A DNA stretch of 64,000 nt, from positions 17,608,001 through 17,672,000 of the forward strand of contig JBHGNT010000005.1 of the NCBI GenBank assembly GCA_043228905.1, written 5' to 3'. This stretch comes from Azolla caroliniana. Lineage: Eukaryota; Polypodiophyta. Below are positions 31,946-44,571 of the stretch, piece by piece. The position numbers and the translations under genes are program-made. The notes under the pieces are model-generated. The model had not been told where the DNA came from and did not search any database. It saw only the letters and a list, made by a program, of their open reading frames with translations. The stretch's first letter is position 1. Each line of letters opens with the position of its first letter.

Positions 31946-34525
31946 ATGGCTATGGCTATGGCTATGGCGAAGCTGCGTCCTCCTCCTTCTCCTTCTCCTT
32001 CTCCTTCTGCCTCTGCATCCGCAGGCATGAGCAATGGGAAGCTCTCCCGACGCAGCAGCAGACGCAAGCGCTCTTCTGTGTCCATGCCTTCCAGGAAGAG
32101 GAAAGCACCCCCCCTCCCAATCCATGAACAGCAGAAGGAGAAAGAAAGTCGCGTCGATCCCCCCACACGATCTCGCACGATCTCTTCTTCTGAACCGACG
32201 GCAGGACAGAACCCCTGCATCACATCCATCTGCAAGAAATCTACCAACAACTTTCCCTTCCGATCTTCTGCCGTGGAATACCTCCAAAGGAATTTGAGAA
32301 AACGCTTTGCGTACACAGACACCATGAAGCCTGTGTCTGAAGCTTCTCCAGCAGTAGGAACATGCTATGCTGAAGGTAATCATTTTGCTCAAGGTAAACC
32401 AGATTTTTGTAACGTCTCATCCCTCCAGAAATCCAGAGCAACGCATTCCTCTCAATCTCCTCTTGCTAAATGCCTCAAAAGAACTTTAAGGAAACGAACG
32501 ATTTGTATGAAAATGCAGCCGATTTCAGCATCTTCTCATCATAGATCACATTCCAATGAACTCGCAACCGGGAATTTGATCTCTGGTGGTATCAACAAGA
32601 AGAAGATTGGAGACGAGAGATCCGTCTCACAACAAAGTATCTCACAGAAACAAACTTCCTACGCAGAATCGGAGCCTTCTTTTCAAGAGGGAACACAGAG
32701 AACCTCAGTCTCGATCAACAAACAGTGTGAGGATTCTCAGGATGACGAGATGTCTCATGGAAATATTGAAGATACCAAGCAAAAGAAAGGAGGGATGGCC
32801 CAGTGCTTCCGAAGAACCTTAAGAAAGCGAGCCTTCACCAAAGATGTGAAGTCTGTCGCTGTTTCGGCATTATCTCACCAAGGTACAAAGTTGATTGAGG
32901 AGACAGTGGGAGACTTGACCTCTGCTGGTATCAAGAATAAGGTCAGATTCTGCAGCCCCGACTCGAAGTATGAGAAAACTAAGAAAGTCTGCTGCGAGGA
33001 GTTATCGCATGAAAACTTTGAAGATTTGAAAGATGGAAATGGCTGGACAGCCAAACAAGTCTTGGCGTTGCAGAATGCTTACTTTGAGGTTCTGCCTTCC
33101 TCAAACTTCTGGTTTGAAGTGTCCAAAAAGGTACTAATGGAGAAGTTGTTTGTTATACCAATATGCCTCTCCATTCTGAAATTTGTGTCTTTCAGTATGA
33201 CTGAAATTTGTCATAAGCAAGGATTTTATTTACCTGTTATTTTATCTTAAGAAATGGTCCAACTTAGTAGCCTAGAAAAGTCTGGTCTAATGGAAGGTTA
33301 TAGACGAAATTGGAAAGTGATAACAGGTCGCTTAACATTGCAAGAACTTAGATCCAAGAAGGTGAATGCGAAATTGAGAAATGAGACATAACTTAATCTC
33401 ATGAAAATGCTGTGATGATCATAGCTCTAGCTGTGTCTAATTCTTTTAGGTGTATTCAAGTTCTTTTTTGCTTTCAATAGAACACAGAAACAATCATACT
33501 TCATAGCTATCAAAGGGCCGTTATTTCCTCATATAGGTTGGCAACATAGGGATCTTTCTTGGATTCTTCCCATGGTTGTATATCTGAATTCAACTCTGTT
33601 GTAAACTCGGATTCAATGTATAAAGTCTACTTGAAAACTATAGGCGTTTCAGCATTTTTAGCCCTTTCATAAATATGCTATTTTTGAAAATTTTAACTTC
33701 GTTAATAGTTATAATTTATGGTTCATGTGTATGTAGGTGACAGGGAAGACAGCTAAGGAATGTTTTGACAGATATTACTCATCATACCCAACACCTCCAG
33801 CCACACAATCCCATGGTAGCCGATGTGCATCTGGGCTGACACTAAGGACCATATCTTTCACTAATTCTCCAACAAGGGTCGAAACAGGTTCCACATCTCG
33901 ATTTGGTCGTGGCAAGCAAGGGCTCCTCAAAGCTCATCAGACAGTGAGGAACATTCTGAGGAAGCAAAAGGTTGCAGATGGGAACTACGAAGCTGATGTC
34001 TTCTCTACAGTGGAAAAAGAAGACGACAATGATGAGGAAGAAACACTTCCTTCTTTACATTACTGCCCAGATTTAGTTGTTCCATCATCATTGCAATCCA
34101 ATTATGGTGGTGTGGATAAGGATAGAAGTATTGTCAGTCAGATCCAAAGCCCAGAGGTATTAAAAAGGGAAACTAATCCGAGAAGGCTGGATAGGTATCT
34201 TGACATGCTTCATTTAAGAAGAGCTGAGAAGAAATTTAACAAGAATAAGCACACTATAAGATTGGGGGAGTTAACTCAAGGTGAATGTGAAGATTATAAA
34301 AACAGGGAGAGGATTGATGAAGATGAAGAAGAAGAAGAAGAAGAAGAAGAAGGTAAGAATAGGTTTAGGAGCGTTGGTGCTGCTAGGGATGCCATCATCA
34401 CTGGTGCACTAGAAGCTCTTGAAAGAGTGTTGAAGGAGAAAGAGAAGGATAATGCTAGTATGGAAGATGATGAGATTGAAGCAGAAGAAGAAGCTACTGA
34501 TATGTTTGACGGAGATTTATACTGA
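31946..34525 (+). CDS. Myb/SANT-domain nuclear protein (2 exons)
   Basis: Probable host gene of about 657 residues. Exon 1 (31946-33130) starts MAMAMAMAK, from four ATGGC repeats, so an inner Met (MSNGK, residue about 28) is an alternative. An intron 33131-33736 (AAG|GTACTA to TATGTAG) falls inside the Myb/SANT domain, which is GWTAKQVLALQNAYFEV and NFWFEVSKK in exon 1 and TGKTAKECFDRYYSSYP in exon 2. The N-terminal half is Ser/Arg/Lys-rich with three copies of a LRKR motif (QRNLRKR, KRTLRKR, RRTLRKR; about residues 115, 177 and 292). The C-terminus has a Glu run, a helix AIITGALEALERVLKEKEKD and an acidic end. It is likely nuclear and DNA- or chromatin-binding. The exact family is not recognised; no stop or frameshift is present. 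Confidence 0.8.
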
Positions 34526-35638
34526 TGAAGGATTACTTACACATGGCTAGGTATGTAACATAATGCTAATAAATAGATAATATGAGTAATAAAGATATAT
34601 AGATACATCAATTGGATACTTTGGGTGTAAAGCATGATGAGGATTTCTTCTGTTTTCATATCCACATCAACTAATTCCGTGCAATAATAAGTACTGTTGT
34701 TTATGTTGCCAATGAAGCAATGTGATGTGTTTTCACAATTAGAGTTATACAGAAACAAGGATTATGGTGATCGAGACACCAACACTGCGTACATTAAAGA
34801 AACATTAAATATCTGTATGCGTAATGCATCTGTAGCTGTTACCTAGAGGCTATTTATTGCTGCTCAAATGATGATGGGAAGGAATGTGAGGTGCAAACAT
34901 TTGTGAAATACCATGGATTGAGATGGAAAGAAAATCGTTAAAAGGTTGTATCCATTGATCTTCAGGATTGCAAGTGGCTGCACCATATACTTAAAGAGTC
35001 TCAAGCTATATTTAAATTGCATCTTGTCAAAGACTGACTACCAGAAACTCGGTGGAAGACAAAGCAAGTGGCATGATAAATAGGTTAGTTGGTGACAAGA
35101 AGATGGATCATATGTGTGTTGATAGATCAAAAACCATCTTGCTGACCATTCCATGGCCATTTTAACTGTGTTGATGGCCTTACCTCTTGAACAATACCAA
35201 GCCCATTTTTAATGTCCTTAGTGGCTCCACCTCTCTAACCATCATCCTCTGCCCATTTTTAGCAATTGTGGCAATGGAACCAGACGAGTAGCTTGCAATG
35301 ATTTAGAACTGGTCTTGAATTCGACGAACGATGACAATCAAGAAGACAATGATAGATGGAAACAAAGCTGGTGATTAGCATGAAGCATGATGATTATGAA
35401 GGTGGTGCATATGTAAGAAAGGATTAAAAGGAACAAAACAAAAAGTAAATGAAGAAGAAAAGAAAAACAAAATCCATAATTGGCTTGACAACATGCTTGA
35501 TGAAGTTTCAGTGAATGATTAGGTAATGGTTTCAAGATTCAGAATAGTCATGATTTTTGAACTTAACGAGGAATTAGCATGAATAGTAGCATTGGGGCAA
35601 CGTATACTAATATTTGTAAGTATACAAATAGCTTAGAA

Positions 35639-35900
35639 ATTGATCCTCTAAATGGAGTTGTGCCATTTTTCAAGTCACAGCCTAGATCTTTTGCCTCGGT
35701 TTGCCCAATCATGTGGTTCCCAACCATTTCCCCCCTTAATAGTTAGTTATTGAACCTTGTAGATAGCAATTGATCCTCTAAATGGAGTTGTGCTATTTTT
35801 CAAGTTGCAGCCTAGATCTTTTGCCTCGGTTTGCCCAATCATGTGGTTCCCAACCATTTCCCCCCTTAATAGTTAGTTATTGAACCTTGTAGATAGCAAT
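35639..35900 (+). repeat. 130-bp tandem duplication
   Basis: Two nearly identical units beginning AATTGATCCTCTAAATGG, at about 35639 and 35769, each ending TTGTAGATAGCA. Only a few differences separate them. Confidence 0.92.
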
Positions 35901-37112
35901 GCCAATTAAATATTTAGTCGATGAAAGATTGTGCATCATCGCAAGTTGTAATTATAACATTTGAGAGATTTGAATTTGATTTCATGATGACACATATTAT
36001 CAAAGTGATAGTACCCGTATCCATGACCATAATGTGGAGATAATTTTTTCTCATTATTGAATGGTGTGTTGGGGATTTAGGGGTTGTTTGTTGGAATTTT
36101 TTGGACTTCCAAATCTTCTAGTAGCTTTGGATTTTTTGTGGTTTTTGGTTATTCTTCATTTGGGTTTCGAGTTCCTTATGATTCGTCTTGAGCGCTATAC
36201 GAGGCTTTCGAATTTCCAAATCTTCTAGTGGGTTTTGGATTTTTTATGGTTTTTTGAAATTCTTCATTTGGGTTTTAGGTTTCCTATGATTCTTCTTGAG
36301 TGGTATATGAGACTTTCAAGATCTTCTTGATTATATTGGTGGGTTTCATGCATATCAAAATTTCAAAGGAAACCTATGCAACAGTGCATGGAACCCAAAA
36401 CAACAAAAGGTGACATAGTTGTTGATCGTAGGTAGGCCATGCCGAGGTCCGAAACTCAGGAATATTCTTCCCTTTCATCAATCTTAAACTTAATCCTTCC
36501 CAAAACTTGATTTTCTATACCATATGTAAAATGTGGTAATTTCGTTGTAAATTTGGATCTACTATCTTGACTTATTTCTTTCTTTAAGTGGACTATAATA
36601 GGGGGAGAAATGTATAGACTTCAATATTTTAATCCATATCTACTCTAAACACATACATATTTGCCAAATTGAGCCACGTTACAACTATCACTCCTTGCGA
36701 CTCTTTATCTATGTCGTGTCTTCCTTATTTCAAGTCCATGGTGATCCTTGTTAAAACTCACACATATGCATGTATCCTTCTCAAACTACACACATAGGCA
36801 TGTATTTGCCACAACACATGTCGTCAACCGTAGACTCGCCATGCCAAAGTTTAAGTATATCATTGAATATCCTATTTGGATTCTCCAACTCAATGGAGAT
36901 GGGCTCAATAATTATAAATTGGTGTAATTTGGATTCAAATCTCCTTAGTGATTTAATTTAGACGACCTACCTATTATGAAAAAATTATAAGTCATCATGT
37001 GCCAGTTCAGATTCTAAATAACAAGAAACTGCTTCATAAAGTGTGAGAGCAAAAACAATGAGAACTCATTTCACGTTGCAAAAGGAACTTTGGAAAAAGA
37101 TGATAATTTGAT

Positions 37113-37175
37113 GGGAGACAAAATTTGAACCCTTGCTTCTAAGTGATCAATGCTTTACCATTGAGCCACTCCCAC
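37113..37175 (-). repeat. tRNA-derived sequence (pseudo-tRNA or SINE head)
   Basis: On the reverse strand it starts GGGAGTGGCTCAATGGTAAA (A-box-like) and has GGGTTCAAAT (B-box-like) before TTTGTCTCCC, which can pair with the start. The anticodon arm is irregular, so it is unlikely to be a working tRNA gene. Confidence 0.5.
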
Positions 37176-38334
37176 GAGGGTCACAACAATACTTGTGTTG
37201 TCCTTAGGATTCTTCATCAAACCTAAGGAACCCCAAATAAACCCTAAGGAACCTAGGGCAATCCTAAATTGCCTCTAGGTTTGAAAAAGGAAATAGATCA
37301 TAGTTAAGATCAAATTTCTAAAATTGTCCTAGGTAAGGCTAATTTCATAACTAATCAGCCCTAAAGCTGATCCTAAATCAACTCTCCTTAGGACCAATTA
37401 CTAATAAGCTCAAACTAAGGCTAATTTGCTCTTTCGTGACAAGGGGTAACATTAAGGGGGCAATGGATACGTTGCACATAACGAGCACTAGGCGATGGGC
37501 CCACTTCCCATCAATGCACGTTGTAGTTGCTCAGCGTTAGGGATCCACACATGATGCCAAGCCTAGACTTCACACCAAAGACGCCTTCACCCTACCATCT
37601 TTCTACAATCAACCTTTCTAGGCACTATACCCATGACCAGAAAGGGAGGGAGGGAACTTTATGTTCCCAAAATGTCCATTCCGATAAAATATGCACTCAT
37701 TCCTAAAGTATACTCCCCCCTTAAAGCATAAATAAAAAAACTACACCAAGCACACTGGTCGTGGAGAACACGACACCAATGATGGACAAATTTTAAAAAA
37801 AGTTAGAATACTTAGCATACATATTCTACATGTATTGTATGCTAATCATTCTACAACAATGTGAATCAAATCTGAAAAATGGTGAATGATTTATGGAAAA
37901 AGCTAGACATCCAAAAATGGAGAAAGATGAAATGGAAGAAGCTTCAAGTTTGAAAATATAGAACAATGAAATGGAGAATGCTCCATTGGAAGAAGGTTCA
38001 CAATTGAAAATTAGGTAAATGCTTTAATGTGACAGGGAAATAGCCCCCAAAATGGTAAGATCCTTCACAACCGTTTTCTCCATTTTCTCACTTTATTGCA
38101 CCTTTTACTACCCCTACCCCACTCCCTAAAATGTTTCTTTTTTGTTGAAATTGTGTTTTTTTTATAATTTTTAGTACTAATAAAAAATTGCCATGTTTTT
38201 TGGGCCAAAAAACATACCGTCCCGTAGCCTTTTCACACATGGGTCGTCCTGACCGGCCAACACGAAGGAGTCGAAAAGATAGAGGAGACAAAAGGGGAGT
38301 AAATTGAAGAAATTAACTAGTTGTAGAAAGTAGT

Positions 38335-38500
38335 TGAAGAATCGAATTTGTCGAACTCTCGCTCTAGTCGAAGAATTGAACTAGTTGAAGAAAGCCCTTG
38401 CCGAAGAAACATTCGTCGAGGAAAGCCGTGGTCGAAGAAAGCCCTTGCTGAAGAAACCTTAGTTGAAGAAAGCCTTGGACAAAGAAAGCATGCCACTTTG
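38335..38500 (+). repeat. Degenerate GAAGAAA-type minisatellite
   Basis: Phrases such as GTTGAAGAAAGCCTTGG and CGAAGAAACATTCGTC recur at roughly 20-25 bp spacing. Reverse-strand frames here are low complexity and are not called genes. Confidence 0.55.
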
Positions 38501-38699
38501 TCCTCCCTATGAACAACCAATTTGCTAGCCTCATTGCCTCCCCTTGAATGTTGAAAACCCCACACAAAGAAGAAAAGCAATTCGAAGAAGATGAAGATGA
38601 ACACGCCGAAGAGGGCCACACAAACAAAGAATGACGAAGAATTTAAGAAGATGTTGAACAACCACATAATGTTCGTATTCACACTGTCCATTTTGGACA

Positions 38700-39552
38700 A
38701 ACCATATTTGTAATAATCAAGCTTGTGTTAACATATAACCAAGCTTATACTATCTATTCTTGTTGTTCCCCATCTTGAAATATAGTGTATACAATTGTGC
38801 CAATCGTCTCCTTTTATCTTCTTTCCTTCTCTATGTTGCATTAGAGCACTGTTCTTTGCTTCCATTCACACACTTGTTGTCTATTAGATCACAAAGACAT
38901 GCATACACTATTGTAGACATTTATTGATTGACGACCTTTTCCCAACAATTGGTATTAAAACCATTTTCATCTGCTGCATGTTGTCATTCTCTCCCGCAAC
39001 ACTCACACTTCATTTTGTTTGGTGAAAACTCCAAGTCTACGGGATCTTCTGGAACAAATTCCTCAAGCTTCCCTCAGTTGAAGCTTTGATTCGGTGACTG
39101 CAAACATGCAATTTGTGAGAGAAAGAAGTACTGTTGTTCGTTGGACAAAGTGTCTTTGTGTTGGTCTTGACTTCCCGAACGCATACAACTCAGGACACTT
39201 GATTTGGGTCAACTGACAAAGAGTTACAATTGATTTTCTGCACTCTACAAAAATAAGCAAAATTACAATTTAAAATTAAATCACAATTTTGACAACCACG
39301 GTCTCGGGTAAAGCTACGACTTTGTATCCGACCTGTTTAGGACACTTTGGCCAACATCCTCTTCTTAACGTTTGTGCTCACTCCGGTTAGATCGCACTTC
39401 AGGTAGACCACATACAATCATACCTCCCTTCGATCATAACCACTCCCAGTTGAACTACAAATCAGCCAACTCCCACTAAAAGGGCTTCGAGATCCGGCTC
39501 ATCAGAAATGAGCTTTCGGAAGTTTGAGGACACGAACTTCAACTTCTGGAAC
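38700..39552 (+). mobile_element. Copia 5' remnant: LTR end, PBS, leader and gag start
   Basis: LTR-like sequence ends CCCAACA at 38947 and is followed by TGGTATTAAAACC (38950-38962), similar to the initiator-Met PBS. A leader of about 550 bp runs to ATG at 39508, where a gag-like start reads MSFRKFEDTNFNFWN. The chromovirus D LTR cuts it at 39553. Confidence 0.5.
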
Positions 39553-39630
39553 TGTCAGGAATAGTACTGAGACAGAGAAGAAATTAGTAAGAGAGGAATA
39601 TTAGTACTAAGAGGAATAGAGGGTGTAGAA

Positions 39631-39688
<58 letters not shown>

Positions 39689-39980
39689 TGATGATGACAG
39701 TGATATATTATGTGAGAAGAATATACAAGGAAGGCTAGGAGGCTTAAGACTGGCGTTGAACCGATTTGGTTCGAAATAATGCTTTGTGCCTCCTTTTATA
39801 GTGTTCTCAGGAGTAGTCCTGAAGCTTCTAGAATTTTCTAGAGAAATTTGGAATATACATTAATTTTCTATAGTAAAACTTAAATAAAAATAATATTTTA
39901 CGGATTACAATAGATAGTGTAATGGTCAAGAGCTCGACCCATGTAACATAAGGTCACGGGTTTGAGTCTTGCCATATCAT
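39553..39980 (-). repeat. Chromovirus D LTR in inverted orientation
   Basis: It is the reverse complement of 52230-52687 with moderate divergence: it starts TGTCAGGAATAGTACTGAG and ends GTCTTGCCATATCAT. It contains a (GA)n tract at 39633-39686 and a tRNA-like module at 39914-39975. It abuts RT coding sequence on the opposite strand, so the element is rearranged. Confidence 0.8.
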
Positions 39981-40961
39981 GAGTGCAACTAGATGGAATT
40001 TTTAGGCTATGTCATCTCCTCGAAAGGCAACTCTATGGATCTAACCAAGGTCAAAACTGTGATAGAGTGGTAGACTCCACATTCATTGAGAGATGTGCAA
40101 TGCTTTTTAGGCTTTGCCAATTTTTACCGTAAGTTTATACAAGATTACTCAAAGCTTATTCTGCCTCTCACACAACTTACCAAGAAGGGGCAGTTGTTTG
40201 TTTGGTCTAAAGAAGCGGACATGGCTTTTGAGAGTCTTAAGAAGGCATTCACATCAGCTCCTATTCTAGCTCATGTTGATCCAGCAAAACCTTTCATCAT
40301 TGAGGTAGACGCGTCGGATTTCGCCTTGGGTAGCATTCTTTCACAACAAGGCGATGATGAAAAGCTACATCTTGTGGTTTTCCACTCACACAAGTTTGAC
40401 GCCGTCAAAATCAACTATGAAATTCACGATAAAGATCTATTAGAAATAGTGGACTCTTTTACGCAATGGAGGCATTTTCGAGAGGGATCTTCTCATGAGG
40501 TCACTATATTCAATGATCACAAAAATCTTGCGTACTTCCAGAATGCTCATGTATTAAATCAATGTCAAACTCGGTGGGTCCAATTCTGTTGTCCGGGTAA
40601 CAAATTCCTCACTCATTTCGACTTCAAAATTACATATCGTCCTAGGAAGTAGAAAGGGAAGGCAGATGCGTTATCGCGGGGCTCGTATCTAGCACCGCAT
40701 CCCCGTGAGCCAACATTCGATATCCAAAAGCAAGTAATCCTGGGACCGGCACGACTGCAAGCAACACGGGTTTTCGATATGCCATTGGATTCCCACATTA
40801 TCGATACCATACGTGAGGACTTGAAGATAGATGCTTTCGCTCAAGCCACTCTAGCACAAATTGATCACTCTCGGGCATCTTGTTCACAATCGCAACAACT
40901 AGGTACGGATTATCGACAATTCGAATGTCATGATGGATTACTATTCTTTAAGAAGCTCTTG
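39981..40961 (+). pseudogene. Chromovirus D pol, first part (RT end and RNase H)
   Basis: It begins inside RT (FLGYVISS), continues with RDVQCFLGFANFYRKFI, TQLTKKGQLFVWSKEADMAF and the RNase H stretch PFIIEVDASDFALGSILSQQ and YEIHDKDLLEIVDS, then a linker with TYRPRK and ADALSRGS. A TAG lies at about 40650. The reading stops at 40961, where element C inserted (TSD TCTTG). It resumes at 50898. Confidence 0.85.
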
Positions 40962-41410
40962 TGTTAATCCTTAGGGCCGGAAAATGGCCTAACACAAGGT
41001 GTCTCTGGAAGACACTTCACCAAAGGGGTGTTACGGCGAGATAACTTAAGACACAACGATTATTTCGACTTAATTAGCTACTTAGCAATAAGGCATACAC
41101 TTAATACACGCGTAAGATATAACAATTAATTCAGAACGGTAATCAATACGTGAAGATAGAACAAGAAGCTTATATTAATTCTCCGTTAGAGTTATACATT
41201 GTAACCGGGCCTTTATATAGGTCACCGATGCTGCGTACAAAACGGTGCCAACCGGCACCTGTTCGGAATCAGTCCGGATCCGGATCGGCATACCGATTCC
41301 GGTCCGTCCGTTCACTACATAATTATAATCTAATCTACTTATTTAAGTATATTCCGAATAACCATCCCTTTTCACATTCTGGTCTCTGCTCCTTTGCCGG
41401 CCGGGTAATA
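40962..41410 (-). repeat. 3' LTR of element C
   Basis: 449 bp, the same length as the 5' copy; its element-side edge reads TATTACCC instead of TGTTACCC. It starts (+ strand) TGTTAATCCTTAGGGCC. Confidence 0.9.
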
Positions 41411-41451
41411 CATGGCACGCCCGTGGGACAGTACCTTGTACGTCGAATCCC
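41411..41451 (-). promoter_or_regulatory. Conserved block at the element C 3' LTR boundary
   Basis: On the reverse strand it ends GTCCCACGGGCGTGCCA plus TG, directly before the LTR. It shares about 35 of 41 positions with the family B block. No polypurine tract lies between. Confidence 0.75.
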
Positions 41452-41463
41452 ACTATCCGGCCC

Positions 41464-44400
41464 TTAGCCTTCATCCAAGATGTCCAGAATACTCTGCTCT
41501 AGGGTATCCAATGGTTGTTCGGAATTCGGTTGTTGCTGTGGTGGCTGCTGTGGCTGCGGCTCCTCTGGCTTTTGCTCCTGAGCGGGCGTCTGTTCGGCTC
41601 TCGGTACCAGCGGTTGTGGTGGTGATTCCTCCGTTAGCTGCTCCACCGGATTTGACTCCGGTTGACTCGTCCCGGCTTTGTCTCCGTCCGGTCCTTGCTC
41701 CGGTGATGGCTCCTCATCACTGAGGTTGACGGTCGCCGCCTGCTTTGCTTCTTCTCTCCATAGCCTGATCCGCTCATAGCTCTCAAACTGGATTTGAGCA
41801 TCCAGTCGATCATCATCTAGTGGGCTACAAGTTGCCAGACCACTGTTGCCTACTCCTTCGCCAAAGTTATAAAATCTTCGGCTAACTCCTCTCTGATGGC
41901 GGTGAAGTCCTCCTTCGTTAGCATGTAGCAATCGTCGCCATCCCTCTGCCGGTTTTCTGTGTCTGCTTGTAGCAACTGGAGCTCGGCTGTGTGCTTTGCC
42001 CATTTGTCCCACCATTGTGTGGAGCTTTCGTCAATCAAGCGTTTGGTCTTGTTCCTCCATGCCTGGACAATGAACTGGATCCGCTCCAATCCCATCTTTG
42101 ATTTGTCCTTTGCGGCTTGCCGTTCGTCCTTCAACTGCTTGATGAGTGCCACCGTATCCACCTCCTGCTCCTGGTAATGTGACAGTTGGGTTTGATAAGT
42201 GGTGTGCAGCCTTTGCAAGATCATCATCGCTCTTTCCTTCTCTTCATAATGCTGCTTATGCAGCTCCATCTGTTCTTGCGCGGCTTCCTCTAGTAGCGTG
42301 GTTCTTTCAACCCGTTCCTCTGCCAGCGTCGTCTCAACCCGATGTACCTCCTGCTGGAGCTCTGCCATCTTCTCCTGCTATTTCTTATGCTCCGTATCCA
42401 GGTGCTTGTAGTCCCGGTGCAGGTGTCAAAATCATTGGTTTTCTGTTTCAGCTTTTGGTTGAGTTGCCAGCGAGCACGGTCTTCTCGGTCCTTTTGCTGA
42501 CAGAGTTCTTCTTTCAGCCTTTCGATCTTTGTTTCCGCCATCCGTCGCAGCTTCTCCTTTTCTTGCAGCGCCTTCTCTTTCTCCTCCTTCAGCCGGTCGT
42601 AGGCCTTATGTCCTTTCCGCAGATTCTCTTTTGCCCGGCGGAGGTTCTCAGCAGTCTTTCGTTGCTCTTCTTCTGCCGCTTTCTTCAAGTCCCACTCTCG
42701 GGTGCGTAATGCTTCCTGTGCGGCCAATTCATCTCGTAATTCAACAAGCTCTTTTGCTTGCGCCACCACTATCTCCGGGACTGTTTCCGTCTCCGGGGTC
42801 TTATTGCTATGTACAGGTGCTGGTGCTTTTTTATTCTGTACATTGACTGGGGTCACCGGTGCTTGGAGCTATGGTCCGGTTAAGGCCATTTTGGCCAATT
42901 CTTCTGTGGGTAGGTCCAAGTCTTGTTCTACGCTCTGGATCCTCAACCGGGCCGTCTCTAGTTCTCTGGTTGTGATGAGCAACCGGTCCATCTGCGCTTT
43001 CTCTTCCGCCTCTATGTAGTGTACCACTCTGGCAATCTGTTCTCCAATCCACCGGAGCCATTGGCTACTGGTGCCCTGTTGTTGCATCTGCCCGGAGGGT
43101 TGGCTGTTGGTGTCGTTGGCCAGTGATCGGTTCGGTCCAGTTGCCTCGAGCTGCAACTCTGGCTCTTGTTGGTGACCACTTTGCCGTTCTGGTTGCGGCT
43201 CCGTTGGCTGCTCCGTTGGTTGCTCCGCCTCTGAATGCTCTTGGCCTACCGGTGGGGTCGACAACTATACTTCCGGCACTTGCATATCGGGTCTTGCTGT
43301 CTCCTGACCCGCCGGTAGAGGTTGTTGTGGAGGGGGCTCTGTGGCCGGTTCTATCCGAACTGGTTCCGGTTCCATCCTTGGTGCGGGCTGCTCAGGGCGG
43401 GGTACAGGCGTTCCATCCTTCTTTGGGTCTGAATGCTCCCCGGCATGTTCGGAGGTGCTTGCCTTCTAGTGCTGCTGGAGGTGCTCTAACAGTTCCTCCT
43501 CCGTTTCCTCGTCTTGAGTCCCGATGTTGATTTTTGCTACCAAGGGGTCCAACGCTTGTTGAACCGGTCGGCTAAGCCTAATCTTGATTGGCCGCACCGG
43601 TGGCTCCTCCTGCGTTTCCGCCTGCCGCTTCCTGTTGGCGCGCTCCTTTGCCGCCTGGTCCGTGTCGGCCGCCTTCCCTTTGGTTGCCTTAGACGCCAAC
43701 AACTGCTGCCGTTTAGAGGCCGTTTTCGGGGTGCTTGCGGTTGTTCTTCCCCGCTTCGTGGTCTTGACAGGCTCGATAGGTGGCGCCAATAGAGTGAGCC
43801 ATTGCGCCACCGCCGCCGATATCTTCCGACCCTCTTTGCCTCTTACAGAGTCGATGGCCGCACAGAGGCCATCCACAATTAGTACGGCCCAGTCCACCTT
43901 CATGCCTTCATATGTGGCTATGATTAAGCCGGCCCGGTTTTGGGGCATGCAGGGGGGTCGAGGGTATACATGTCCGAATTCATGGAGCACCCGGGCAATC
44001 TCTCGAAAGAGAGTATCTTTGCCGCCCTGTGTCCGGTAGGCCTTGCTTGCTAGAGAGTATTCCCCAAAGTATTTTCGGCGCTGTTCCGGGGTAGGGTTGT
44101 CGATAGTGAAGATTCCCCCTTCCGGAAGGGCAATCAACGCATGGATGGCCTCCTCAGTAATCAGGTCCGTGTCGATTTCTTTGACTATCTTCTCCACCTC
44201 CTGGTGCGGTGGCGCCTCCATGATGGTGAGGAAACCCTCTAAGCCGTGTTGCCTTAGCCACTTCTTGGCTGCTTCAGAGAGTGCTCGGCAGTCCATGGCT
44301 TTGTCGAGGTCGGTGAGCGCTGGTGAGGGTTGTGTGTGAGGAGTCTCTGTGTGCGTGGGTTCGCGTCTGCTTATCTTCAATCGCCTGTCTGTGTTTGTGC

Positions 44401-44479
44401 TCCTCTGTTCGTGAAATGTGAGGGTTTCTATATGGTGGGGGTCTTCTTGTTGCATGTTGGCGCCTGTTTTTTTTCTCAT
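41464..44479 (-). pseudogene. Element C accessory 3' ORF
   Basis: About 950 residues in original form, now in four or five frames (44479-43466, 43264-42869, 42856-42290, 42368-41850, 42015-41464). The N-terminal domain has KKWLRQHGLEGFLTIMEAPP, KYFGEYSLASKAYRTQGGKD, MPQNRAGLIIATYEGMKVDW and a basic linker KTTKRGRTTASTPKTASKRQ. A long coiled coil (42850-41900) follows, then IREELAEDFITLAKE, a Glu/Gln/Pro-rich acidic region and the end SILDILDEG. It matches the family B ORF in order and in all marked motifs. No homology to env or RT is visible; function unknown. Confidence 0.78.
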
Positions 44480-44571
44480 TACCCGCGCATGTGCACGTTG
44501 TGTACTAAAATAGAATAACGTGCCATGTGGCGGCAGTTTAATACCCTATTAATAGCCCACTACGTACCTTT

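Larger units (their letters stand above)
34526..38090. other. Intergenic region; no gene recognised
   Basis: AT-rich DNA with short frames only. It holds the 130-bp tandem duplication at 35639-35900, a looser duplication of about 106 bp (36100-36330, CCAAATCTTCTAGT phrases) and a tRNA-derived sequence at 37113-37175. Confidence 0.6.

Noticed and set aside
34517-34535. Second hammerhead core (ACTGATGAAGG)
   Set aside because: CUGAUGA is present by chance at the Myb gene stop, but no GAAA, stem II or stem I pairing follows.
38317-38700. Reverse-strand frame with hydrophobic stretch (possible membrane protein)
   Set aside because: It is the complement of a degenerate GAAGAAA minisatellite, is low complexity, and overlaps no other gene signal.
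41464-43530. Forward-strand frames of 100-190 residues opposite the element C accessory ORF
   Set aside because: They are complements of the coiled-coil coding sequence; the reverse-strand reading matches the B and G proteins.
41464-44479. Env-like protein in element C
   Set aside because: No signal peptide, membrane segment or cleavage site is visible; the region is a globular N-terminal domain plus coiled coil and acidic stretches.
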